In this document: positions 1 to 6,739 of the stretch, piece by piece
Position numbering within the stretch: position 1 is the first letter of the stretch
Layout of the letters: each line of letters opens with the position of its first letter
Assembly: GCA_023459915.1 (NCBI GenBank)
Contig: JAEWSN010000182.1
Span: forward strand, 1-26,332
DNA from: Bacillota bacterium
Lineage (GTDB): Bacteria; Bacillota; Clostridia; DSM-8532
Reading direction: 5' to 3'
DNA: 26,332 nt
Notes under the pieces: model-generated
Told to the model about the DNA's origin: nothing
Seen by the model: the letters and a program-made list of their open reading frames with translations, nothing else
The model's database searches: none
Program-made: the position numbers and the translations under genes

Positions 1-11
1 ACTTGTCGTTG

Positions 12-138
12 CTGAAACAGCCTTTGGCTGTTTCAGTTGCCGGAATCGGTGATTCAGTGTCCTGAAGGCACGATATCGTGCCTTCAGGCTGCAGGAATTC
101 AAGAATTCCTGCAGAACAACTCGCAGAAACGAGTTGTT
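12..138. repeat. Tandem array of four perfect hairpins
   Basis: Four different perfect inverted repeats stand in a row just after the amidase stop codon. Hairpin 1 (12-36) has 11-bp arms, CTGAAACAGCC and its complement, around TTT. Hairpin 2 (61-88) is a 28-bp palindrome with 14-bp arms (CCTGAAGGCACGAT) and no loop. Hairpin 3 (89-114) has 12-bp arms (CTGCAGGAATTC) around AA. Hairpin 4 (115-138) has 9-bp arms (AACAACTCG) around six bases. Hairpins 2, 3 and 4 abut with no spacer. A weaker 5-bp hairpin sits at 43-55. None is followed by a clear T-run, so a simple intrinsic terminator is not an obvious reading. The array may continue past the left edge. It might protect the 3' end of the transcript or be a mobile palindromic element; the role is unknown. 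Confidence 0.85.
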
Positions 139-154
139 AAACTAGAATCAATCA

Positions 155-2731
155 TCAGTTCATGGTTGCCAGAATTTTCAGCACGCCGTCCGCAAGCGCC
201 TGGGCGGAGGCGGTTCGATACGCGTCGGTTTTGATCACCGCCATGTCCTGGTCATCGGACATGCAGGCGAGTTCAGCCAGAATGGCCGGCATCTTCGTCT
301 TGCGCAGCACTATCAGCTCGCTGCTGGATTTCAGGCCGATATCCCCCAGTCCCAGCTTGGCGGCAACCGTGTCCTGCATGATCCGCGCATAGTTTTTGCC
401 ATTGACGCTGCTGGCATAATAGAACGTCATGGTGCCACGGATGCCATCGGGCATGGAATTCTGATGCACACTGATGAACACGGAGGCATTGGCGTTGTTC
501 GCAATAACCGTGCGTTCCTCCAGCCCTACAAACACATCGGTGCGCCGGGTCAGCATCACATTGATGCCCTGCGCCTTGAGCAACGCTTCCGCGCGCAGCA
601 CAATGTCCAGATTGATGTGAGATTCATAGATGCCATCGAACACCGCACCCGGATCCCGTCCGCCATGTCCGGCATCGAGCACCACCAGCCGGCCAATTCC
701 TGACGGAACCGAAACCGGGGCCTCGGCGACACTGCGCCGAATCGTCAAGGAATTGCCATCAGCCTCCGCCACAAGACGGAACTGTGTGTCGGGCAGCTGC
801 TTGGCGATGCTGATGAAATTGCTTTGCGAGGTGGACAGCACGGAAATCTCCCTGGAGAGCGCGTCCTGCGTCTTGAAAAGCCCACTGCCGAGCGTTGTGA
901 CCGTTGCGGGGATCACAAAGGTGAACACGCCGCCTTTGACGTCGTCGTCCACCTTGACCAGATCCGCCGCAGCCAGATACCGTGCACCGATGCCATCACC
1001 GGCAATGCGCAGCACCACATCCGCGTCATCGCCGCCCGAAAGATTGGTTGTTTTCACCTCGCCCAGCGTCAACACAAGGCTTCCGGCGGTCTCGGCGGCC
1101 GTCCAGTCCGCCATGCCGTTCAAGGCGATGACGGCACGAAGCCGCCCCTCCACGCTGGTGACCTTCACGTCGCGGGCCAGCGCGGCGTTCCCGGCAATGG
1201 TCTCCGGAACAGCCACACCGGGCATGTCGACCACAATGGCATCGCCCATGCGGAACACGCGCGAACCGGTCACGTCATCTCCGGTGAACGTCACCGCGTC
1301 CGCGGAAACGCTGACCGTGACGGGTGTGGTTCGGGCCGTTCCCCGGTCCACACTGCCGTCGGTGATCGGGGTTTTCTCGGGGATTGTGACCGTTGCGGTT
1401 GAACCGGTGGATCCGGTTGTGCCGGTGGAACCTGAAGTACCGATGGAACCTGTAGTCCCCGTGGTGCCGGTGGTGCCGGTGGTTCCAGTAGTTCCAGTTG
1501 TGCCAGTTGTCCCAGTGGTTCCAGTGGTTCCAGTGGTTCCGGCAGAACCCGTGGTGCCATTGAGTTTCCCCGCGCCCAGGCTGCTTTGAATCAGTTTGGT
1601 GTAAGAACCCACACGGCTGGTGAAAGAGGTGTTGGCCGTCAGCTTGATGACCGTGGCTGCCCCATTCTTTTCCATGGTGTGGTTCAGCGCGGTTCGACCG
1701 GACAACCGGATGGTGGTTGTGTCCTTGACCACGTTATGGGAAATCAGCGTGCCATACAGCACCGTGTTCCCGGGAATGACACCCGTGGGAATTTCCGTGT
1801 GGATTCCCTTGAGTGTAATCTGAACAAGTTTTTCCGCCGGACGGTTGTCCACGGTCGCCAACCCTTGCGCAACCAGCGTTGGCAAATCCAGGTTGGCCAT
1901 GGAAAACACGCTTGTGGTGCCGGAAAGCTGCCAGGAAAGGGATCCTTTCGAACCGCTGGTCCCATTGACGGCAAGGCCGGCCGGAACGGAGCTTTGGTTG
2001 ACGGTGCTGACCGGTGTGAACGCGGGGGTTGGGGTTGTTGCCGCTTCGGGGGTTGTTGTCGCATTGGGTTTCGTTGGCGTTTCCGGCGTCGTTGGCGGTT
2101 CAGGTGTCACCGGCGTTTGGGCTTCGACGGTGGGCGCGGGCGCCTTGGTGGGCACAGGCGTCGGTGAGGCGTCCGAAGTTGCAGTCGCCCCGCCGTTGAG
2201 CAGAATCTCCACGCGGTCGGCATGCACCTTGATTTCATAATATGGATCTTCGGTCAAGTCCATGACAAAGCGCGTCTTGACCGAATCGAACTGCGCGTAA
2301 CGCACCTGCAGCACGGAGCCGGTGTTGACCAGCAGCGTGCCGGGTGTATCGATGTAGGTGTTTTTCAGATCGAGGATGAGCCGGTAGAACTTCGTGTTCC
2401 CATCCGGAGACCACAGCTCGCGATTGGCAATGCCGGCACCCTCCGCATAAATGGTCAGCGTGCCGGCATTTTCTGCGCCAGAGGTGTAGACCAATTTGTC
2501 CACACGGCCGTCGATTGGCTTCTCGAATGTGGCCGCAAAGGCCGGCGCAACAAGCAGCAGCTGCACAATCAGACACAGGATTAGGATTGCGGCGATTCTC
2601 TTCATCACAGCGCCGGTTTTCACCATGGCGCCGGTTATTCCGATTGAACCGGCCATACCGATTGAATCGGTTTTGCCGATAGAACCGGCTGTGCCGATTG
2701 CACGAGAATTCATTTTGGAAATGTTCTTCAT
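155..2731 (-). CDS. N-acetylmuramoyl-L-alanine amidase with AMIN domain (amidase_3)
   Basis: A secreted zinc hydrolase of 858 residues, expected to cut the bond between MurNAc and the stem peptide of peptidoglycan. The C-terminal catalytic domain (about 680-858) shows DAGHGGRDPGA with zinc ligand H689, E703 in YESHINL, H756 in SVHQN and the catalytic-type E820 in LAELACMSD. An AMIN-like domain lies at about 70-180, followed by a Pro/Thr linker (185-245). Two further beta-rich segments lie at about 465-670. Between them is a Thr-Thr-Gly tract (391-447). The chosen ATG has GGGAGG seven bases upstream. It adds an odd Gly/Ser/Ile-rich 42-residue leader before the signal peptide, which begins around MKRIAAIL (residue 43) and ends near AFA. 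That inner ATG has no ribosome site. The protein is much longer than usual amidase_3 enzymes because of its linkers. Confidence 0.93.
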   Translation of the reverse strand: MKNISKMNSRAIGTAGSIGKTDSIGMAGSIGITGAMVKTGAVMKRIAAILILCLIVQLLLVAPAFAATFEKPIDGRVDKLVYTSGAENAGTLTIYAEGAGIANRELWSPDGNTKFYRLILDLKNTYIDTPGTLLVNTGSVLQVRYAQFDSVKTRFVMDLTEDPYYEIKVHADRVEILLNGGATATSDASPTPVPTKAPAPTVEAQTPVTPEPPTTPETPTKPNATTTPEAATTPTPAFTPVSTVNQSSVPAGLAVNGTSGSKGSLSWQLSGTTSVFSMANLDLPTLVAQGLATVDNRPAEKLVQITLKGIHTEIPTGVIPGNTVLYGTLISHNVVKDTTTIRLSGRTALNHTMEKNGAATVIKLTANTSFTSRVGSYTKLIQSSLGAGKLNGTTGSAGTTGTTGTTGTTGTTGTTGTTGTTGTTGTTGSIGTSGSTGTTGSTGSTATVTIPEKTPITDGSVDRGTARTTPVTVSVSADAVTFTGDDVTGSRVFRMGDAIVVDMPGVAVPETIAGNAALARDVKVTSVEGRLRAVIALNGMADWTAAETAGSLVLTLGEVKTTNLSGGDDADVVLRIAGDGIGARYLAAADLVKVDDDVKGGVFTFVIPATVTTLGSGLFKTQDALSREISVLSTSQSNFISIAKQLPDTQFRLVAEADGNSLTIRRSVAEAPVSVPSGIGRLVVLDAGHGGRDPGAVFDGIYESHINLDIVLRAEALLKAQGINVMLTRRTDVFVGLEERTVIANNANASVFISVHQNSMPDGIRGTMTFYYASSVNGKNYARIMQDTVAAKLGLGDIGLKSSSELIVLRKTKMPAILAELACMSDDQDMAVIKTDAYRTASAQALADGVLKILATMN
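1391..1561 (-). repeat. 9-bp coding tandem repeat (Thr-Thr-Gly tract of the amidase)
   Basis: Units close to GGTTCCAGT or GGTGCCGGT on the plus strand repeat with a 9-bp period and encode a Thr/Gly tract at residues 391-447 of the amidase. The opposite strand is also open and would give Pro-Val repeats, a shadow rather than a gene. The period keeps the frame, so copy number can vary without breaking the enzyme; the tract separates the N-terminal part from the beta-rich and catalytic parts. Confidence 0.9.
2609..2701 (-). repeat. Degenerate 15/18-bp repeats at the start of the amidase gene
   Basis: Repeats built on GGTTCAATCGG and GAAAACCGGCGC encode the Gly-Ser-Ile-Gly-type leader ahead of the amidase signal peptide (residues 11-41). 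They lie between the start codon with a good ribosome site and the hydrophobic signal segment, so they look like an insertion or expansion within the 5' end of the gene. Confidence 0.7.
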
Positions 2732-2958
2732 GAGCACCCTCCCATTGCGTGTGCGTATCCGCCCATGAACAGGCTTCTCTTTTGTACAAACAGTTGATAC
2801 CAACAGTATACCACCTTTTCCCGTTCCTGATGTTGCATTCCCATGACAAGAGTCAATGCCATTCCCATGACAAAAGTCAATGCCGTTGCCACGGCGAATG
2901 TCAAGATGGTTGCCGCGGCAAACACTCCGATGATTGCCACAGTTGATGTCAATATCAT
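2728..2958 (-). CDS. Putative small hydrophobic protein coupled to queH and the amidase gene
   Basis: A 76-residue ORF. Its ATG overlaps the queH stop codon as ATGA (2955-2958), and its own stop overlaps the amidase start codon, again as ATGA (2728-2731). The first 42 residues are almost wholly hydrophobic (Ile, Leu, Val, Ala, Thr, Phe, Met), enough for one long or two short membrane helices. The rest is polar and includes Trp, Tyr and a final Cys-Ser. It has no ribosome site of its own, so translation would have to be coupled to queH. Two copies of an 8-residue unit (ALTxVMGM) come from a 24-bp DNA repeat. I do not recognise a family. The double stop-start overlap argues for a gene; the internal repeats and the promoter inside it argue for caution. 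Confidence 0.4.
   Translation of the reverse strand: MILTSTVAIIGVFAAATILTFAVATALTFVMGMALTLVMGMQHQEREKVVYCWYQLFVQKRSLFMGGYAHAMGGCS
2805..2813 (-). promoter_or_regulatory. Extended -10 promoter for the amidase gene
   Basis: Minus strand reads TGGTATACT, an extended -10 (TGn followed by TATACT), about 75 bases before the amidase start codon. No good -35 is seen at the usual distance, which is typical of extended -10 promoters. It lies inside the putative small ORF at 2728-2958. Confidence 0.5.
2836..2883 (-). repeat. 24-bp tandem repeat, two copies
   Basis: Two copies (2836-2859 and 2860-2883) differ at one base, with the common core CATTCCCATGACAA on the plus strand. A more diverged third unit seems to follow towards 2910. 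The 24-bp period preserves the frame of the small ORF. Confidence 0.8.
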
Positions 2959-3554
2959 GTAAACGTGTAGGCGGGCTTCTTCGGATGGTCCGACGCCGCA
3001 TGGGAAAACAGACATCCACAGTATTTCTGGATATACCACCCCTCCGCGCGCGCCAGGTTGATGCCTTCCCGATACCAAGGCCTGAAATCTCGATACACAA
3101 AGGTGACGCCATGCCGTGCCGCCGCGCGTTCTCCGGCTTCCCGGATCGCCTCGTGGTTTTGATACGGGCTGATGGTCAGACTGGTCGTGAACAAGGGAAT
3201 CCCTTGTTCAGCCGCCAGCTTCGCGGTGGCTTCCATCCGCAGCGCGTGACAATAGCCGCACCGAACATTCGCGGTTCCCTGATGCTGTGCGGCCGCATCC
3301 CGGGCGAATCGTTCCTGCCACTCCTGTTGCCGGAAATCCTCCGACCAGAACATGGGCATGCCACGCAAAAGGGCGAGCCGTTCCACGCTCTCGCGGCGGT
3401 GCTCCCATTCCTCTATTGGATGGATGTTTGGCGCGTGCCAGAACCCGGAGAGTTCAAACCCTTCCTCCAGCAGCATACGCGCCGGCACCCCGGCACAAGG
3501 CGCACAACAGATGTGCAGCAGCATCCGGGCATCGGTTCGAACAATTTCACTCAT
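2955..3554 (-). CDS. queH: Epoxyqueuosine reductase QueH
   Basis: A 199-residue protein of the former DUF208 family. It catalyses the last step of queuosine formation, reducing epoxyqueuosine in tRNA, and replaces the cobalamin-dependent QueG. Visible signatures are HICCAPC (C16, C17, C20), RCGYCHALRM (C99, C102) and KYCGCLFS (C179, C181), the cysteines expected to bind the Fe-S cluster and metal. The ATG at 3554 has GGAG seven bases upstream; an ATG two codons earlier is too close to that site. It starts 28 bases after nagZ and probably belongs to the def-fmt-nagZ transcript. With queA and tgt in the same window, the late queuosine steps are all present. Confidence 0.92.
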   Translation of the reverse strand: MSEIVRTDARMLLHICCAPCAGVPARMLLEEGFELSGFWHAPNIHPIEEWEHRRESVERLALLRGMPMFWSEDFRQQEWQERFARDAAAQHQGTANVRCGYCHALRMEATAKLAAEQGIPLFTTSLTISPYQNHEAIREAGERAAARHGVTFVYRDFRPWYREGINLARAEGWYIQKYCGCLFSHAASDHPKKPAYTFT

Positions 3555-3582
3555 CAACATACTCCAGTCTCATCCCATGGTC

Positions 3583-4968
3583 TCAATAATCGCCGGCAGC
3601 CAGGATCCGTTCCACCAGCGCGCGATGCGCTGCCACATCGGGGATTGCCTCCGGTCTGGTGTTCATGAACGCCTCGGTTCCCGCCGGAAGATTTTGCGCG
3701 TGCTTCATCCGAAGGATCCGCTCCACGGACGCATCGATGCGGGCTTCCGAAATCCGTCCATCAGCCACCGCCTGCAGCAACGCCTCACAGGCCCGCGCCA
3801 GAGAAAGGGGCACCAGCAGCATGTCCGCGCCGGCTTCCACCGCCATGACCAGGGATTCCGCTTCCCCGTAGTGCTCCGTGATGGCACCCATCTCCATTGC
3901 GTCCGTCACAATCACGCCGGGAAACGCCAGTTCCCCGCGCAGCAACCCGGTCAGAATGTCCGGATTCAACGTGGCCGGTAATGGCTTGTCGGATATGCCG
4001 GGCGTGTTCACATGCGCTGTCATGATCATCGGCACGCCTGCCGCGATGGCTTCACGAAACGGCGCCAGTTCCACCGCGTCCATGCGATCCCGGCCATGCG
4101 GTACAACGGCCAGCCCCAGATGGCTGTCCGTTTCCGTGTCTCCGTGCCCGGGAAAATGCTTCACCACGGGGGCCACACCACCCTGCTGGAACCCGTCCAT
4201 GGCGGCGGTGACCATCCGGCCCACCAGTTCCGGCGTATCGCCATACGCGCGCTGCCCAATCACGGGATTGGCCGGGTTGGTGTTCACATCGGCCACCGGG
4301 GCGAAATCCACATTGAAGCCGAGCACGGACAACTGCCGTGCCGTGGCCAGCGCGGCTTCCGCCGCCAGTGCCTCGTCCCCGATGGCGCCTATCACATGCG
4401 CCTTGGGCATTGGCACCGCACCCAATCCCTTGGCGGCGGACAACCGGGATACAATGCCGCCCTCCTCGTCCACGCCCAGAAACAGCGGGATACGTGAAAC
4501 AGACTGGAACCCGCGAATCAACGCCGCGGTCTGCGAAACGGTATCCATGTTCTGTGAAAACAGGATGACCCCGCCCGGCTGCCATTTCCCAATCTCCGCC
4601 AGCGTCGCCTCGTCCGCCTGCAGCAACGGCGCGCCATCGCGATCCGTCCGAAACGCGGGGAACATCATTTGCCCCACTTTTTCGCGCAACGTCATGGACT
4701 GCACGTCCTCCGGCATCCGCTGCACCACCGAAATGGGGTCTGACCCCGCATCGGGTGTTGTGGTGGGGTCTGACCCCGGTTCAGGTGTTGGGGTGGGGTC
4801 TGATCCCGTTGCAGGTGTTGGGGTGGGGTCTGACCCCGCAACGGGCGTCGGTGTGTGGATGGGGTCTGACCCCATGGGAGAACAGCCTGCAAACAACAGG
4901 ATGAACAGGATAGAAAACAACAGAACGACCCAGCCCATTCGCGCCAGGTATTGCTTGAGAATCCGCAT
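3583..4968 (-). CDS. nagZ: Beta-N-acetylhexosaminidase lipoprotein, GH3 (NagZ)
   Basis: A 461-residue glycoside hydrolase family 3 enzyme that removes GlcNAc from muropeptides, for cell-wall turnover and recycling. The N-terminus is a lipoprotein signal with lipobox LFAGC (C29), so the enzyme sits on the outer face of the membrane, as in Gram-positive NagZ. Catalytic signatures are LGVDEEGG (165-171), KHFPGHGDTETDSH (270-283, with the His-Asp dyad loop) and IVTDAMEMG with nucleophile D356. A Pro/Thr linker with five GSDP repeats (33-78) joins the lipid anchor to the barrel; its DNA is an array of the palindrome GGGGTCAGACCCC. The ATG has GGAGG five bases upstream. The gene lies 12 bases after fmt. 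Confidence 0.95.
   Translation of the reverse strand: MRILKQYLARMGWVVLLFSILFILLFAGCSPMGSDPIHTPTPVAGSDPTPTPATGSDPTPTPEPGSDPTTTPDAGSDPISVVQRMPEDVQSMTLREKVGQMMFPAFRTDRDGAPLLQADEATLAEIGKWQPGGVILFSQNMDTVSQTAALIRGFQSVSRIPLFLGVDEEGGIVSRLSAAKGLGAVPMPKAHVIGAIGDEALAAEAALATARQLSVLGFNVDFAPVADVNTNPANPVIGQRAYGDTPELVGRMVTAAMDGFQQGGVAPVVKHFPGHGDTETDSHLGLAVVPHGRDRMDAVELAPFREAIAAGVPMIMTAHVNTPGISDKPLPATLNPDILTGLLRGELAFPGVIVTDAMEMGAITEHYGEAESLVMAVEAGADMLLVPLSLARACEALLQAVADGRISEARIDASVERILRMKHAQNLPAGTEAFMNTRPEAIPDVAAHRALVERILAAGDY
4735..4873. repeat. Array of GGGGTCWGACCCC palindromes in nagZ (30-bp period)
   Basis: The 13-bp palindrome GGGGTCTGACCCC occurs at 4735, 4765, 4825 and 4861, with a one-mismatch copy at 4795. 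The first four are exactly 30 bp apart and the last step is 36 bp. On the coding strand it is read as Gly-Ser-Asp-Pro. The same palindrome occurs in trmD (18521) and queA (22677, 22701, 22725), so this is a dispersed DNA element and not only a protein repeat. Confidence 0.93.
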
Positions 4969-4980
4969 GAAGCCTCCGTA

Positions 4981-6024
4981 TCAAGCGTTGCCCAGCACAA
5001 TGCCCGGTTGCACCGCGTGCCCATTGAGCCACTCGCCAACGCGCATCCGGCGGGAGGAAGGCATCTGGATTTCACGGATGAGCAACGGCCTGTCGCCGGT
5101 CTGCACCAGCAAGCCTTCCGCATTCGCAGCCAGAACCGTGCCGGGCAGAACTGCGTCAGGCGGAACTGCGTCAGACAGAACCGTTCCGGGCGCCGTTGCA
5201 ACGGGCGCCGTTGTACCGGGCGCCACCGTGCCGGCAACACTTGCTGCCGACGCTTCGCTCCCGGGCCTTCCCGGTGATTTTGTGCTGATGACACGCATGG
5301 CCTTGCCGCCGAGAGAAGTCCATGCCCCGGGCCACGGTTCGAGCCCGCGGACCTGGTTGTGAATCTCCCACGCCGACCGGGTCCAATCAATTTGACCCAT
5401 GGCCTTGGAAATGCGCGGCGCGTGCGTGGCCGCCTCGTCCTGCTGCTGATGGCGCCGAAGGGTTCCGGCCTCGAGCTCATGCAGGGTTTTGATGAGCGTT
5501 GCCGCGCCAACAATGGACATCATGTCGTGCAGTTCTCCTGCCGTCATGTCCTCTGGAATTTCTACAATTTCCTTGAGCAGCATGTCCCCCGTATCGAGCC
5601 CGATGTCTGTGAACATGGTGGTGATGCCGGTTTGCGCATCCCCATTCAAGATGGCCCATTGGATGGGCGCCGCACCGCGAAGGGCGGGCAGCAGGGAGCC
5701 ATGGACATTGATGGTGCCCAGCGGGGGTATGTCGAGCACGGATTGTGGCAACAGTTGCCCGAAGGCGCAGGTGACCAGCAAATCCGGACGCGCCGAATGA
5801 ATGGCCTCCACCATCTCCGGCTGCCGGCTGAGCCGCTCGGGCTGCAGCACCGGAAGCCCGGCGGACAACGCGTATTCCTTGACCGCGGGCATTTTTGTTT
5901 CCTTGCCCCGATCGCGCGGCTTGTCTTTTTGTGTGACCACCAGCACCACTTCGTAGCCGTTGCGCACCAGCGCGTCAAGGCTGGGGACGGCAAACTCGGG
6001 TGTACCCATGAATGCAATTTTCAT
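4981..6024 (-). CDS. fmt: Methionyl-tRNA formyltransferase
   Basis: Formylates Met on the initiator tRNA, using 10-formyl-tetrahydrofolate. The 347-residue protein begins MKIAFMGTPEFAVPSL. Catalytic N106, H108 and D144 are all present, in INVHGSLLPALRGAAP and GLDTGDM. The C-terminal domain starts near 210 (GQIDWTRSA). It carries an unusual 37-residue Ala/Pro/Gly/Thr/Val insertion (about 263-299) made of 15-bp DNA repeats, directly before the conserved GTVL strand; the fold continues normally after it. This makes the protein longer than the usual 310-320 residues. A GGGGGA ribosome site precedes the ATG. The gene follows def by 22 bases, the common def-fmt arrangement. Confidence 0.96.
   Translation of the reverse strand: MKIAFMGTPEFAVPSLDALVRNGYEVVLVVTQKDKPRDRGKETKMPAVKEYALSAGLPVLQPERLSRQPEMVEAIHSARPDLLVTCAFGQLLPQSVLDIPPLGTINVHGSLLPALRGAAPIQWAILNGDAQTGITTMFTDIGLDTGDMLLKEIVEIPEDMTAGELHDMMSIVGAATLIKTLHELEAGTLRRHQQQDEAATHAPRISKAMGQIDWTRSAWEIHNQVRGLEPWPGAWTSLGGKAMRVISTKSPGRPGSEASAASVAGTVAPGTTAPVATAPGTVLSDAVPPDAVLPGTVLAANAEGLLVQTGDRPLLIREIQMPSSRRMRVGEWLNGHAVQPGIVLGNA
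5128..5238 (-). repeat. Two sets of 15-bp tandem repeats inside fmt
   Basis: On the coding strand three units of the type GGCGCCCGGTACAAC are followed by three of the type TTCTGCCTGACGCAG. Together they give repeated APGT- and LSDAVP-like residues in the Fmt C-terminal domain. The second set runs into the native PGTVL motif, so it may have grown by duplication of that motif. Confidence 0.85.
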
Positions 6025-6046
6025 TGCCGGATCCCCCTTTCCCCCA

Positions 6047-6541
6047 TTACTCGGCCGCTTCCTGCTGTTCCTGCAACTCCTGCAGTTCTTCGTCGGTCAG
6101 GAAACGGATGGCCTTGGTGTCGAACAGGATGCCGTCCAGGTGGTCAATTTCATGGCAGAACGCACGGGCCAGCAATTCGGTGCCTTCATAGTGCTGAAGC
6201 TTGCCATTGCGATCGAGCGCCTCGACCACCACACGCGCCGGACGAACCACGACGCCATGGACACCGGGGATGGACAGGCAGCCTTCAATCTCCTCCTGTT
6301 CCCCCTCCTGTTCAAGAATCACGGGGTTGATGAGCTCCAGCAGCCCGTCCCCCACATCAATGATGGCGATGCGCCGCAGCACGCCCACCTGGGGCGCGGC
6401 AAGGCCCACGCCGTTGGCCGAGTACATGGTTTCCTTCATGTCGTCGAGCAGGGTGAGAATCTTCGGGGTGATTTCTCCCACCTCACGACTTTTCTTTATG
6501 AGGGTTTCGTCACCCTCCGTCAAAATGTTCCGAATGGCCAT
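6047..6541 (-). CDS. def: Peptide deformylase
   Basis: Removes the formyl group from the N-terminal Met of new proteins; an iron or zinc enzyme in the cytosol. All three family motifs are intact: GVGLAAPQVG (44-53), EGCLSIPG with metal ligand C88, and HEIDHLDG with ligands H130 and H134 and catalytic E131. Length is 164 residues with a Glu/Gln-rich tail. The chosen ATG has AGGAGG seven bases upstream; a start seven codons earlier would bury that ribosome site inside the gene. It is the first gene of the likely def-fmt-nagZ-queH run, with its own promoter at about 6660. Confidence 0.96.
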   Translation of the reverse strand: MAIRNILTEGDETLIKKSREVGEITPKILTLLDDMKETMYSANGVGLAAPQVGVLRRIAIIDVGDGLLELINPVILEQEGEQEEIEGCLSIPGVHGVVVRPARVVVEALDRNGKLQHYEGTELLARAFCHEIDHLDGILFDTKAIRFLTDEELQELQEQQEAAE

Positions 6542-6656
6542 GATGATGCCTCCTGTTCCCAATCACACGCGTTGCCGGCGGCAAATCCGCCGTTGAAGTC
6601 TGCACGCGAAAAAGCGGCAGCTGCCGGCTTCCGCGAATTCTCTTCGTTCCAAATCC

Positions 6657-6665
6657 ATTATAGCA
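6657..6665 (-). promoter_or_regulatory. Extended -10 promoter for def
   Basis: Minus strand reads TGCTATAAT, a perfect extended -10, about 115 bases before the def start. No clear -35 was found. The leader holds two small GC hairpins: CGGCGG with CCGCCG around 6575-6591, and CGGCAGCTGCCG around 6615-6626. These could act on read-through from priA or on def expression. Confidence 0.65.
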
Positions 6666-6739
6666 CGGTCCCACCAATAATATCCACCAGCCAACCATAT
6701 GGCCCACGCAATCCATGCAGCCGCCATCGAACAACATCC

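Noticed and set aside
12..138. CRISPR array or integron attC sites at the left edge
   Set aside because: There are no repeated units with unique spacers, the palindromes are all different, and no attC consensus, cas or integrase gene is present.
630..1589. Long plus-strand ORF across the amidase gene with Pro-Val repeats
   Set aside because: It is the complement of the Thr-Thr-Gly repeat tract and other amidase codons; it has no domain and lies opposite a well-supported gene.
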